Positions 35,301 to 47,469 of a DNA stretch of 64,000 nt are shown here, one piece after another. The notes under the pieces were generated by a model. It did not search any database, had not been told where the DNA came from, and was given only the letters and a program-made list of their open reading frames with translations. This DNA is from Schistosoma mansoni. Its lineage: Eukaryota > Platyhelminthes > Trematoda > Strigeidida > Schistosomatidae. Location: contig NC_031497.1 in NCBI RefSeq assembly GCF_000237925.1, positions 13,252,512 through 13,316,511 of the forward strand. The letters are read 5' to 3'. Numbering within the stretch: position 1 is the first letter of the stretch; every line of letters starts with the position of its first letter. The translations under genes and the position numbers were made by a program.

Positions 35301-38300
35301 CATTGCTCTGATTAGCTAATGTCGTTTCTAGGTATAGTCTCATCACTGAAGCATCTCACTGACCGAAAGACTAAACTGTTCATGTGATTTTATTGGTTGA
35401 AGTAGAATAATTGTTAAAAAACTGTCAAACTAATTCATTTTAGTGATAAAATCTACAGGCAAACGAACGGAATATCAATGGGTTCATTATTGCAACACTT
35501 ATTAATAACTGTTATCATCCGTAAACTAGAAAACATAGTACCTCTAGACTTCATACAATGGAAATTGAATTAGATCAGCTTCAAATTAATTTGAATGAGT
35601 AAAGGTATCCAAGAGGATTCATCATGAGTCATCTGACCTACTCAAACTAATTCATTATTGATACTTTAAAAGACATCATTGATGAAGTTTTAAATCAATT
35701 GATGATTGATGGGACAAAATATCAAGAAGTTGACTGTTATGCTTCTTGAAAAACATTTTATGCCATTATGTGCAGAATATATTTTAATATCAACCTAATG
35801 CTTATATTTCTACAGAAAAAACAAAATAGACAACATGACCTCTTTATAGACTACTTGAGTGTTTCAAGCTATTTTAATAAACCCATTAAGTAACTATTTT
35901 TGTTTATCAAGAACTCATGAAATTCGTAACAAACGTACATTTTCAATGTCTATACACCACCTAGACCCTTTTGACACAATTCATTATGACGATAATTATA
36001 TTTTATAATTTGTTGATGACTAGATCAAAAACGAACTATTGAAAATATTATTTTTCACTGGCATTTCATTTAGCAAATACATATAATAAATGGAATTTCG
36101 TTAGTTGTGAAATACAGGACGCGCGTTTCGTCTTGTTCGGAACTTGTCTGGATGTACTCACATTCTGGATTAGATGTTCACTTCAGGATACCCATATGCC
36201 AACCATGTAAGATCAGGTTTCAGTCAATAATATCGACGAAGGGATAATCAAAAGTATTTCATATTTGACTTTAACAAATATATTGAATAAGAGTTAAATG
36301 TGATCTAATTAGCTTTAACAGTATGTATTCTACCTCTTTCTATAAGTCTATTATAATCTAAAGTATAATCAGCTAAGGTGTTGATGATTTATCAATCATT
36401 AGCCAAAAGCAACACAATTTTAATTAACAAGCATGAGGACAGTTTGGTTGTCACAATGGGATAACAGTGTATTACATTACCACCCCCTTATTTAAAGCAG
36501 GTATTATCTTGTTGACGTTACATGTTGCTGATTTATGAAAAAAAGCCAAAGATTTTTTTACAACTACGTCTATGAATACAAATGGGATGTAGATCTTCAT
36601 TAAACGTCTTACCTGTAATCCAAACACTATAATAGCTGTTATACCTAACCAACTGTGAAGACTGTATAAATTAGGTATTAATAAAGCATTGTGCATATCA
36701 AACACAGCTTTAATTCCTAGAACACCGAATAAAAATGCAAGAATATGTAGGACAGCATGTAGAATTTTAATTGGTAGTTTTCGGAATGATCGAAATACAC
36801 GATATACTAAAATTGCTGTGATCAATTTTTTTTGAAAAAAAAGAGAAAAAAAATATTTGAAATAAAACCACTGACAATAGGAAAATGTTTACAGAAAAAC
36901 AGTTTACATAATTATTTGCAAATTGTACAATAAAAGCTAATATATTAAAACGATAGACAGTTATCTAGTAACAAATTCTCCTGACCAGAAATGTTAGCGG
37001 ATTCTAAATATCAATAAAATAAAATATATTACTGGCTGGCTATAATAAGTAGTTGGAAAACGTATACATTGGTCAGTAGATGCATTTACTGAGATCATGG
37101 TGAAAGCAGTGTTTGTTACGGCTGAATGGAACAGCCTGAATCACAAATACGGCATGAAAGAGGTACACTCGATTTTCTATTATGGAAGGAAGGTTGTCCT
37201 AAGCCACTGAATGATTAAACACCAAGGACAAAACCGCTATGCAAATGAAGATTTTCATGTTATAAAACAACATGTTCATATATATAATACAACATAAACA
37301 TGATAAAATGTTGTGGAATATTGGAAGAAACTAGCTTGTAAGTCACTCATTCTCCAGAAGATAAAAAATGATCTCTATGTATAGAGCTTCTTTGTTATCT
37401 GAGCTAACATTTGCTCAATAGTAACACAGTTCTAGATATTTGATATCACTGATAAATTTTAGAAGTACGGTACAACATTCAAATATTTAGGGAGAACAAA
37501 GTTTTTTTGGTTTAATGAGAAGTCATAATTTGTCACTAGCGAGGGAACCAGTTACCAATAGTACTGGATGGCTGTACGATGATAATAATAGATTACAGAT
37601 TTTTCGGATTTCGACTTGCGAGACCTGGAAGTCTTGGATACAGCCGATGAGGGATTGCAAGCATTGAGTATCTCTCAGTCTCAAACTGGAATGAATTATA
37701 CATTCAGTGGTTTTTGTTTTTCAACGATTTTTCAGCTAATAACACTTTATGATGAAGATTGGGGGAATCCTAATTATTTTACTTTGGTAAATCGATAAAA
37801 GAAGATTTCCTATTAATCGACTTAGAATGCTTAAAAGAAGTATGGCAGTTTTGGAACATCTTGCTATGTGCAGCTCTGAAAGAATCAACAATGAGATTAT
37901 AAAATAATCTTCAAAGTATATAACAACACAGAAATTGTTTTTATGGTCAGTTTAGTCCATTTATAAATTATATGATGATTTTATTGACAGATCATGTCTT
38001 TAAAGCCGGACAAAACCACACAAGTGAAAACAGATTTTAACGTTATACAAAATTGAAAGAATAGTCCAACACCCAATTATATCATAGACGTAAAAATAAA
38101 AGGTACGGTTGTATGTAATCTATGGTAATCTGAATATACAATACAAAAAAAGTGGTTTGTCATTCACACAACACATTTAAGAAATACTGATTCTTTATAC
38201 ATTGCACTTTTGTCTCAAATTCTTTTTAATTTTTACATTGTACATCAGTTTCACGTCCTTGCAATATTAGTGTTGCTGAAATTATAGAACTTTCAACCAT

Positions 38301-39590
38301 TTTGTGATATCGAATGATAACAGCCGATTACTAGGACAGATATATATGTACAATATGACTCATCTCTGCCAACCAATAAGGACAGAATGAACACTAAACT
38401 GAAACTACTCTTTCTATGTATTACTGATATAACGAGGAAGACACGTCTTAAAATCATTAAAATGATCGATCTATAGGACTTATATCCATTCGCTGCTTAA
38501 CTCCAAAATGATATCTATATTTATTTTTGCATTAAATATCTTACACATAAACATTTTATACTACTGGAAATTTTTTCCCACTAGCTAGTCGTTTTATGTT
38601 TTAGTTTCTGATTGATTGGGAGCTTACGTCAGTAAACCGGATGGATTTGTGAGCAGTAATCACTCAAGTAAATTGGTTCACGGTACACCATTATTTGGTC
38701 AGCATGATTCATCTTAACAACTTAGAACCTGTTCATTATTATTACAAATTATAAAATTAGCCTCAAAAATAATAGCCGTATTTATTCTATATTTGACATC
38801 TGGATGGTATAAATACATTATGAATCACTTCAGGATGATGTGCCACTGGCTAGTTCAGCTGAAATAAACTTGGGTTGTTTTGTTTTAATAAATAAAGTAT
38901 GGAAAGTCGTAATATAAACCAATGGTTCCAAGAGAATGTTTCCACAATTTATAATTATAGTTTTGAGTCCATAATACATACAGATATCTTCTAAATTGTG
39001 AGGACTATATTTTGGACATTACATTTACTTATGAGGAATGTCATGCAATTGTTTTACCATCGCAATACCCTTCTTTAATGAAATATGAGAGATAAGAAAC
39101 CGTTTGTCGAATCATCATGCGCCAATAGTTCTTATTGCTCCTCAGCTAGACAAATGATGTCTTCATAGAATTATATATAATTGATAACAGGTTTTACTAA
39201 ATACTAATAAACCTCGGGTTGACTTAAAACCCACGGCTACATACAAAACCATCTATGATTCATAATAACGGACGAAATTTAAATGAACATGTTATATATA
39301 TCGTGAAGAATATACATAATTCCGCATCACACTTACCATCGCCATATAAAAACACTAGACCCAAGACCATGAACAGAGGATGATAATTGAAGACTGTATT
39401 GGCGTTAGTCCAACTGAAACCACCCCAGTATTTTCCCAACCAAACAGCTGTCAAAATGACGGCAAGTAACCCAAAAATCTAAAAGAAAGTTGAGCTGCTT
39501 TCATGATTGATAAACCTGTGATATGATGACAAGATAAATGAACGATTTCGAACTTCCAGAATGCGATTCCACAGGGTCATATCTATCCAT
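32330..39590 (-). CDS. CYB561: Cytochrome b561 (transmembrane ascorbate-dependent reductase)
   Basis: Five exons on the minus strand: 39516-39590 (ATG at 39590), 39337-39478, 36613-36815, 34592-34749 and 32330-32480 (TAA). All have GT/AG borders and joining phases, giving 242 aa, close to the animal norm of about 250. The first intron is only 37 nt. Family motifs are clear: WLGKYWGGFSW, FNYHPLFMVLGLVFLYGD, AILVYRVFRSF, LYSLHSWLG, LLPIHVTLG and GITEKNFF. Histidines 58, 92, 126 and 165 have the spacing (34, 34, 39) of the four heme-b ligands. Six membrane helices are expected. The family moves electrons from ascorbate across vesicle or plasma membranes, often reducing ferric iron; a ferric-reductase cytochrome b561 is known from S. 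japonicum. AATAAA overlaps the stop codon. Introns carry SINE A copies and the assembly gap. Confidence 0.95.
32592..32708 (-). mobile_element. SINE family A, left member of a head-to-head pair
   Basis: Minus strand, from the gap (TTTCGAGTCCCGGAGTGAAC) to CCATCTTTGCTTATAA. The ribozyme region is 32622-32666: core CTGACGA and stem I intact, but the GAAA motif reads AAAA, so G12 is lost and activity is unlikely. Confidence 0.85.
32709..32908. other. Assembly gap (200 N)
   Basis: Exactly 200 N. It lies between two inverted SINE A copies whose inner ends both read into the B box. Open frames crossing it are artefacts. Confidence 0.99.
32909..33150 (+). mobile_element. SINE family A, right member of a head-to-head pair
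   Basis: Plus strand: B-box half (TTTCGAGTCCCGGAGTGAAC), ribozyme (32951-32995), then the complete 3' half ending ATGGGAAGATTCACACAAAC. The ribozyme keeps CTGACGA, GAAA and a GTC site, but the pair closing stem II is A/G, so cleavage would be reduced. It sits in a CYB561 intron, antisense to the gene. Confidence 0.85.
33160..34585. other. Intron sequence, nothing recognised
   Basis: CYB561 intron between the last two exons; no further repeat family recognised. Confidence 0.5.
36107..36200 (-). mobile_element. SINE family A fragment, degenerate hammerhead
   Basis: On the minus strand it reads AGTACATCCAGACAAGTTCC and AAGACGAAACGCGCGTCCTG. Stem III, GAAA and GTC survive, but the CTGA of the core is deleted. 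It lies in a CYB561 intron, sense to the gene. Confidence 0.75.
36830..39330. other. Long CYB561 intron, nothing recognised
   Basis: A 2.5-kb intron; open frames such as 37616-37798 lack splice-supported coding character. Confidence 0.5.
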
Positions 39591-40479
39591 TACCAAAGCT
39601 GTTCTACAAAAAACAACAGAACAAATGTGAGCTCATATAATAAAATTTGTTGTTTACACGCACATATTAATACAAATTCTACTGCTCTCAATAATAAACT
39701 GGTCTGAAATGTACTGGTCTAAGAACTCAATTCCATAACTGAAATACAGATCGACTACTTCTTTGAGGTTTATTGATATTTTCTGTTTTTAATATCATAA
39801 TATACTTGTTAATGTGATATACGGTTACATTACGAAGATACAAATGTTGACTACCACACATTAAATGGATGTCAGTACATTAAACTCCACCACTTTTCGT
39901 ACATAAAAGCAGTAAATTTATGTTGACAGACTCCCATCTCCAGTGAAATATCAGAGATTTAGACTACAGACTCTCAATCGAGTCAACGTTGGGGCAAGTT
40001 TTTCATAACGGACAAATATTGGAGGATGATGGTAGCTATAAGTATGATCCATGTAACATAAATTACAGACCGCAGCATAAATATTTCTATCCAAGTGGAG
40101 CCGGGGATCAGTTAACCATGAACTGAATTACGATTCCATTACCATTTTGAATACCTTGGCTTGGAAATGCAGTAGATACAGAGTTGTAATTTTGATCTTA
40201 TGTTTTCGTGCCGTTGTAGAAGGACAAATACTTCTATTTGGTTAATGTTCAACTTTTTGAAGGCAATTTAGCGTTCGACAAACCGAGGAAAGCTTACAAA
40301 AGCTATGAGAAAATCTGCAAAATATTATTAGGTAGGACAGTAATTTTGAGTCACGCTGTGATGGATTTAAGAGATTCTTCAGATATAATTGTAAAGATGG
40401 TTTAGTAGGATTGATTAGAGTAATACTTTGATTCTCGTGCAGTCAGTTTAAAGACAACCAATCGGGAGATATGTAATAA

Positions 40480-41030
40480 GTGCGTCCGCACTCACTTTGC
40501 CCCAAATGCCCTGGTACGGCCAAGAGTGGGGAGAGTCCGCTCTCCCTCTCAAAATGCTCTCACATGGCCACGCGTATATAGCCTCTGTCAGGGAAGTCCT
40601 ACTCACTGCCTTCTCGTACCACGGGTGTTGTTTACCAAATTGAGAAAACGAAAACCGAATGTCCGGCGCTTTAACCGGGCCGGTGGACACGGAAAGTTCA
40701 CCTATGGGAGTTGGAAAACCCTGATTCCAAACCAATGGTGCACACGGGCTCCAGTATCCTGAGGGAACAAATGGCGTATGAATAATTCGTTGGTCACCGG
40801 CCACCATGGCACTGCACCTCCTCACGATGCTCCATTGCCTTGTGGATCGGACCTTTAGGTCAAAGGCTCTGAATATGCCCCCCTGAGAAAACCATCTGCT
40901 TCAGTTTGAGCACATGGGCAGTGTCACAGCCCTCACACAAATCAAACGAGATTTGTGCGGCGTATATGTGTTTGGTGCCCCCTTTGTACCCATATTTATG
41001 TGTTCAAATAAATAAAAAAATCTACACAGG
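40480..41030 (+). repeat. Unclassified GC-richer interspersed repeat, copy 2
   Basis: It shares about 440 bp with 16797-17230 and continues 3' through AGATTTGTGCGGCGTATATG to a polyadenylation-like tail (TTCAAATAAATAAAAAAAT, about 41003-41021), which suggests retrotransposition. Frames are open on both strands (minus 40448-40825, plus 40526-40762), but neither holds a domain I recognise and copy 1 does not keep them. It lies between the divergent CYB561 and 42-kb genes. Confidence 0.75.
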
Positions 41031-41039
41031 TATCAATGT

Positions 41040-41985
41040 TGAGGCCGTTATATTTAAAAATTATGTAACTTTCTGATTTACAAAGTAACAGAAAACTCTA
41101 TGGTATCTCTTTCAGATACCATATTGACTAAATCATACGGGAGAACCAGTCAGGAATGGGAATAGTTTTAGATATATAACCCATGAATGAAACCATTGTT
41201 GATTATTAACTGTTTGGATGCAAATAATTACTAACCAGTAGGACTGTTTAATGCGAGTTGTCATAAAATCCTAGGTTCGAAGCAACATTGAAAACTATTT
41301 TTCAGGGAAGTATTTATGGTTCGTCAATGAAAATACAAGTAATGTGATCTATGCATAGTTGTTAGTCAGTTTTAAAAAGTACAACCCAGTTACCATCGGC
41401 GACGTGGCTCAAAAATAATCCTTATTAGTATAAAAGGTGCCTAGATTCTTTTGTTCTAAACATGAAAGACTCAAAACAAAGTTCATAAATGCTCTGACGA
41501 TATTAAGTAATGTAAAAACCACAATCTTACTTGATCTTTCTATTGAAACAAAATAGTTCCATGTACTTTCTGTTTAACTGGAAGTTAAAAGAACTTAACT
41601 ACGATCGTTTTAGGAGTCGCTTAAGTTGAAGTAATTACTACCAATTTATTCATATAACTACTGAATAGGATTATTTCATGGAACATTCCCAATCTCTCTA
41701 TTTTGGGGAAATCCCCAGAGTCCAATGATCGTGTTCTAATTTGCTCCAATGTTTGAGGAAATTTCAGGGAAAAACCTCAAAATCCAGGTTGCACAGTTTT
41801 ACGGAAAAGCAGTTAATAACCAGTGCATTTTTTAAAAACATTTTAGGACGAAATTACAATCATCAATAATTTTAAATATGATCCTGAACTTCAGTCAACA
41901 TTACATTACCGACGTTTAGGTTTTGTTTTGGTACGTCAAATAAATACGAGAAGCGTCGGTTTCACACCACATTTTAAAAAATCTC
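41040..41985. other. Upstream region of the 42-kb gene, nothing recognised
   Basis: AT-rich sequence between the repeat at 40.5 kb and the start codon at 41991; the promoter presumably lies here, but no element can be named. Confidence 0.4.
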
Positions 41986-41990
41986 ACGCC

Positions 41991-42720
41991 ATGCAAGTAA
42001 GTCGTTTGTACTGTCCATGACTTCGATTACTGGTTCTGTTTAGCCTGACTAGAGCTATTTGTTTCTTTTAGACTAATAACGTAGAACGTAATAAAAGGGT
42101 TAAAAGACGGGTTACGGCCAACAGTGTCAAAATTGATAGGTTGATCTCGATCGACCTTTTACAGAAGGTTGAGGAAGTTAGGATCTGAACTTGAGAAAAA
42201 GTGCCAGTTAATGACCACTGGCAACGAAAACTACAGCTTGGTTGATGTAGAAGAAGTAAGCCACGCTGAGGCTACAGAGCGGTGTAGCAGTATTGTCCCA
42301 GAATCAGCCACTGCCCCATGTAGTTATGTTCATTGTGCACAAAGTGCAGCAAACATTATATCCTATGTTTGTTTATTAAGAAATTGTAGATGGCGTCACT
42401 ACCAAAGTATCTACACCTGCTCATCTCTAAGTGGAGCAAAAGTTAGAGCTGTAATTGAGATGATGAAAGGTGACATAACTAATGGAGTTCTGGACCTTTG
42501 TCGGGTGTACATTCCTGGACTCCCAATATCCGTCCGAAGCGTACTTAGTCGTTGTCATAATGTGAAAGCCAAGCTTCTGGACACAGGAGTATACTACCAC
42601 ATTGCACTACGAAAACGTTTGCTGAGGATTTCTGAAAATTGGCTACGCCAAATCAGTTCCAGCGAACTGGAACTGCAACTCAACTACGACAGCCTATCGT
42701 TGTTCAAAAGCTCTGACTAA
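41991..42720 (+). CDS. Unknown protein, three exons, 204 aa
   Basis: The model has exon 1 at 41991-41996 (ATGCAA|gtaagt), exon 2 at 42072-42167 (after tttcttttag), a 40-nt intron (42168-42207, gttgag...gccag) and exon 3 at 42208-42720. Joins are in phase 0, and the tiny intron bypasses a stop. The N terminus is basic (TNNVERNKRVKRRVTANS). The middle holds SAANIISYVCLLRNCRWRHY and GAKVRAVIEMMKGDITNGVL, and the C terminus RKRLLRISENWLRQISSSEL. No signal peptide or membrane helix is apparent. I do not recognise the family. The in-frame stop at 42718 is followed by 72 further open codons in the same frame. The gene is divergent from CYB561. Exon 3 coding is likely; exons 1-2 rest on splice logic. 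Confidence 0.6.
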
Positions 42721-42939
42721 CGGTTGTGGCCGATCCTAGGTCGCTTAGTAGGTCCATTCTTTAGTGAACTATTCACAGTTGGTATTTATGGTTGTGAAGT
42801 ACAACCACCTCACTTCAACGACATGATCGATGCATTTGTAACTGAGTTACAGAACTTGCTGGCCGTAGGCCTTCATGTGGGAAAATGTCAGTTACATTTG
42901 ACAGTAAAATTAATAGCTTTGTGGCACTCAAGTTCGTAG
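42721..42939 (+). other. In-frame open extension after the stop of the 42-kb gene
   Basis: Same frame as exon 3, beginning directly after TAA: RLWPILGRLVGPFFSELFTV, then GIYGCEVQPPHFNDMIDAFV and TELQNLLAVGLHVG, ending at TAG. The peptide looks protein-like. It may be a former C terminus cut by a nonsense change, a separate exon, or chance. Confidence 0.35.
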
Positions 42940-42944
42940 TAACG

Positions 42945-43840
42945 TCAGGTTTGTTGCTATCTATTGATAGCAAACTTATCTTTAAGTCTTGGAGAGAGTC
43001 ACGCAACCTATGAGTTAGACAACACCATCGAAAAAGTTTATCATTAAGGAGAAACATGATTCAGGCAAAAATTTCCACGACAAAATAACGTTACAGTAAA
43101 CAGCATATACAATTCTATCCTCTATAAGTGAACTTAATCAAACATCTGAAATAAACAACAAATACAAACATAAAGAACATATACATTAAAAAACCATATC
43201 TCCACGTGAATAGATGTTATACCTATAACCGAAAAGTACGACGTAGCACAATTGAGTTTTACCAGTACTCTACGACACTTTTTAAACCAGAGCCAAGGTC
43301 ATATTATAGGTTTGGCCGTAGTCTAGGAAGACAAACAAACGAAACACTATGCAATAACAGTCGTCTAACCATACATTTCTTGTGATAGATTCACACACAA
43401 TACTATATATCAAGGGGGCGAAACTCAAAACAAAATTTACTGTTATTATTTTTGAGTCGATTAGAGAAGTATCAGGATGGTTACATACTTTCTAAAACTT
43501 TCACGTCTCAAAGTTTATATTTACAAAGACAACAAGAGTCCTTTATTTAGATTCAGTGTATGATACATTAGCCAACAAAAAAAGATAGGTTAACTAAAAA
43601 TAAGATGAATACATAAGGAACTTTATTTTACTATATTCTATAAGCTTGGCTCAACAGTTCCACTTTATTTATGAAAATGGCTACATGAAAGTTACTCATG
43701 TAAGGTTTGGAATTGAACTAGAGACCATTTTTGATGACAGAAAGGAGAATAAAACGCATCCAAATACCTAATGGATCTATTCTTCAACAACCTTGTCTGG
43801 TCTTACTAATTCATCTAGTATACTTGACCTGTGTTAAACT
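42945..43840. other. Intergenic, nothing recognised
   Basis: No supportable exon or repeat family. Confidence 0.4.
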
Positions 43841-43845
43841 GAGTA

Positions 43846-43975
43846 TACTTACTTACTTACTTACTTACGCCTGTTACCCCTCGTCGAGGAGCATAGGCCG
43901 CTCACCAGCATTCTCCATCCAACTCTGTCCTGAGCCTTCCTTTCTAGTTCTTTCCAGTTGCAATGCTTGACTTAA
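43846..43975 (-). mobile_element. RTE-B LINE 3' end with (TAAG)n tail
   Basis: On the minus strand it encodes [18 protein letters not shown], then [13 protein letters not shown], the RTE-B RT C terminus, followed by about five TAAG repeats. Only the last 130 bp of the element are present. Confidence 0.85.
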
Positions 43976-43984
43976 TTACATTTT

Positions 43985-46125
43985 CAAGAACTTTCGTTGC
44001 TGAATCACTTTGTTAGATATATATTACATTAAATCATCTTGCAGATGATCTGAAAAGTTTTCATTCTGCCTCCAAAATACAAAGGAAATAACTATAACGC
44101 ATGGTGTGTACCATTTTAAGTCTACAACTGTATCGATCCAAAACAGGCTTTGTTGATTCGTTACAATTCATTTATCCTTCTTTCGTATGTAACACATTTG
44201 ATGTTTTATATTGTCCAAAACTTCTTAAACCAATCAGTTTCTATCTAATCGGACAATTGATGTTAATAGATGTACTATGTCAGCCTATTTTCTCTTTGGT
44301 AATGTCCTATTCGTTATCTGGACTACCTCAATAGAACATTCGAGAGTCATTGCCAACTTTTTAAGACTTCGACAGTGACTTCACTTTTCCGCAAGGATCA
44401 TGATCTACTTTTAAAAATAGATAAAGACAACTGAAGAAATAGTTGGATAACTTTTTATTGTCCTGTTTTTTTTGAATGAACAGTAAGGGGAACCATGTCA
44501 TGAAACATCTTCAGCCCGGTCCACTGATTTAAAGTTTATCGGCCATAATCCCTCAAACTGTATCAATTTTAAGTACTTCAAAGGCCAATATAGGATTGCT
44601 AAAACTGAGTAGGAAATCTAGATTCAATAGGAGATGCACGGCATAAGGACAGGAGCGGAAAGACTTGTCTTACCACACATACAGTAGGGAGCTCAATGTT
44701 ATTTTGGATCATCGAACCACAAAAGATAAGATGCATGGTAATTCTTTCGTGTTAAACTGAAGATTCTGTATTGTTATATCTTCCTTTCGCCTGAACTACT
44801 TTAAGCTTTATCTCGAATTTATCACACAAAAACTGAGGTCGTCAGGACGGCAGCGATATTAAAACCAGTGGGATTACATGTTCATGCCACTATCTATCCT
44901 TGTGGCGCGCATACACTAACTTCGGTAGGATAGAAACTTATTAATACATAAATCTGACGTTTACATACATTGTGACTGACATGAAACATCAAATAGATAC
45001 ACAAATTTTGTTAATTATTGTTACTTATTTTCAGATATCACTGTTATACATTAAAATACTGACCACTGGCTATTGCACCCAAGCTGCTATAAAATGAGAT
45101 TTTTTCGGTTAATATCTGTAACATATAAGTGTACATTCCGTTTTGGACTTGACAGTCGAGAGAAAGGCCAAGATAATTTCTCTCTATTCTCTAACATCAA
45201 TCATTTGTACAATGATAGATACAGTTTCTATTTGTCCGAACGCTTCTGTTGGGCTTCGGTATTTAAGTTCTAATTTTCTAAGTTGTCCATTCTCATAGTT
45301 GTAATGTAGAAAATAAAAAACTTCGCTTCACGAACAGTTGAACGTCGTTATTTAGTTTCTTTGTGTAACAGTTCCATTCCTTTCCTTAGGACGTAGATAT
45401 GTGTGTATTAGTTTGACGTGGTTTTATTGTCAATGAGTTCCATAGATTGTGCATCAAATGTGGTGTATCCTCGAGAGTAAATTCAGTGTTTAGTTCTGAC
45501 TCACATCAACTCGCCTGTGTATTTTTCGTGCACCAGAAACGTTTGAACGCCACTTAACAGTTTCGTGCTATAGCTTCTATAATTAACTTGAAAATCAGTC
45601 ATTTGTAAAGATATAAAATTGTTACATATCTGAAGGCTATATATTATATCACCTCAAAGGTCGTTTATGACGTAATACCTATTAGCTGTATTGATGAAAG
45701 TATATTGTCACTTATAATCTGTTCGGTATTGAATCTTGGTCGGCTAACAGGGTGGAAGTACTCCAACAATGCTTCGATAGTAAGGATAATGATAAAACAA
45801 TGAACGGTAAGAGGCGGGAAAAACCAGATTGTCCTTAATTAATGTATAAAAATCCATTGTGATATGTAGGTTGCTGTGTACAAGCTTCTATTGACTGAAA
45901 GCGATGTCTTAAAATACCTTACGAAACAAATGCGTTCAGTGGGAAAACTAGTATTATTAGTAGCTGCGAAAAAATATATTCCGCAAAATACCTGGATGCA
46001 CTTTAACCGGGAATAAGTGACTTTCTTGCTTGGTAATTAGTATTCAGTGGTGATAAATCGACAATATTTATTTCTCACCGTGATGACTTTGGTCGCTAAC
46101 CACATGGTCTTTGAACTTACCTATC
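43985..46125. other. Intergenic, nothing recognised
   Basis: Several 65-77-codon open frames (44101-44334, 45073-45273) lack motifs and convincing splice borders. Confidence 0.4.
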
Positions 46126-46139
46126 TGCTCAAGTCTGTG

Positions 46140-47450
46140 ATCTTTCGTCAAGGAGAATGAGCCACCCACTAGGATTTTCTATCGAACTCTGTTCCGCGCT
46201 CTAATTTCCTGTAATTTATAGTTGCTATTCATCATTTTGATATCTACCTCCAACTCCAGTTGTAAAATGTTCCTTGATCTTCCGCTTTTTCGTTTCTCTT
46301 CAGGATTCCAAGTTAGAGCTTGCCTATTGATGCGGTTTGATGATTACCTCAATGTTTATTCTATCCACTTCCATCAACTTTTCATAATTTCCTCATCAGT
46401 TTGAGGACAGTGTGTTCTCTCCCACAGTGGGCTGTTGATGATGGTACCCGGCTAACGGATATTGAGTATCCTGAGTTGACAATTATTTACAAATACTTGT
46501 ACAATTTCGATGATGGTTGTGGTAGTTCTCCAAGTTTCAGCTCCGTACAGTAGAACTGTTTTGATGTTCGTATTGAAGATTCTCACTTTGATAATCGCTT
46601 GCGGACAGTTATTTTGAGTTACATATGCTCTTCAACTCCAGGGATGCTATCCATGATTTGCCAGTCCTCGCCTTTACGTCTGCATCAGATCCTCTTTCTT
46701 CATCGATGATGCTGCTGATCAGCTACGTAAAATTTTCCATCTCTTCCAGTGTTTATTCATCAAGTGTGACTAGGTTGCTATTCTCCTTGTTGTATTTGAA
46801 GATCTTGATTCTTTCCTTGTGTATGTTGAGGTTACTGATGCAGAGGCATTTACTACACTAGTTGTCTTCATCTGAATTTGTTGGTGTATACGGGATAGAA
46901 TAACTAGTTGATCTTCAGTGTACAAATCGTTTAGTTGCATCGAAGCTGTTCATTATATTCTGTACTTCCCCTTGGATATGGAGGTCTTCATAATTTTATC
47001 AACCACTAGAAGTAAGAGGAAGCGGGAGAGTAAGCAGCCTTATCTGACTCCGGTCTTCACTTGGAATGCACCTGCCAGCTGTCCTCCATGCACCACTTTA
47101 CAGTGCAGTTCGTCATACGAATTCCAGATGATGTTGAGGATGTTATCGGGTACACCACAGTGTCGAAGAAGGTTCCATGAGGTTTTCCTATTCACACCGT
47201 CAAACGCCTTCTCATACTCAAGGAAGTTGATGTAAAGTGACAAGTATCATTCAATCGATTGTTCAACGATTTAGTCTGTACACGACCGATCCTTACGGAA
47301 TCCAGCCTGCTGCATCGAAGCTGTTCATTATATTCCGTACTTCCCCTTAGATGTGGAGGTCTTCATAATCTAGCCAAAGATCGGAAGAAATAGAAAGGGA
47401 GGGGTTCTGACGCTTTGTCTGACTCCGATCTTTGGAGCTGAACTGTTTAT
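46140..47450 (-). mobile_element. RTE-B LINE fragment, copy 2 of a direct-repeat pair
   Basis: It has the same structure as 12965-14075, including the palm-entry frame SLYINFLEYEKAFDGVNRKT (47040-47243). The core is almost identical to copy 1. Right of 47312 it does not continue like copy 1. Instead it returns to a diverged version of a segment already present at 46938-47050, so a part is duplicated inside the element. Confidence 0.85.
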
Positions 47451-47469
47451 AAGTGAGACCTATATTCAT

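Noticed and set aside
40448-40825. 125-codon minus-strand open frame in the GC-rich repeat
   Set aside because: No recognisable domain, and the homologous copy at 16.8 kb does not keep it open; probably repeat sequence with few stops by chance.
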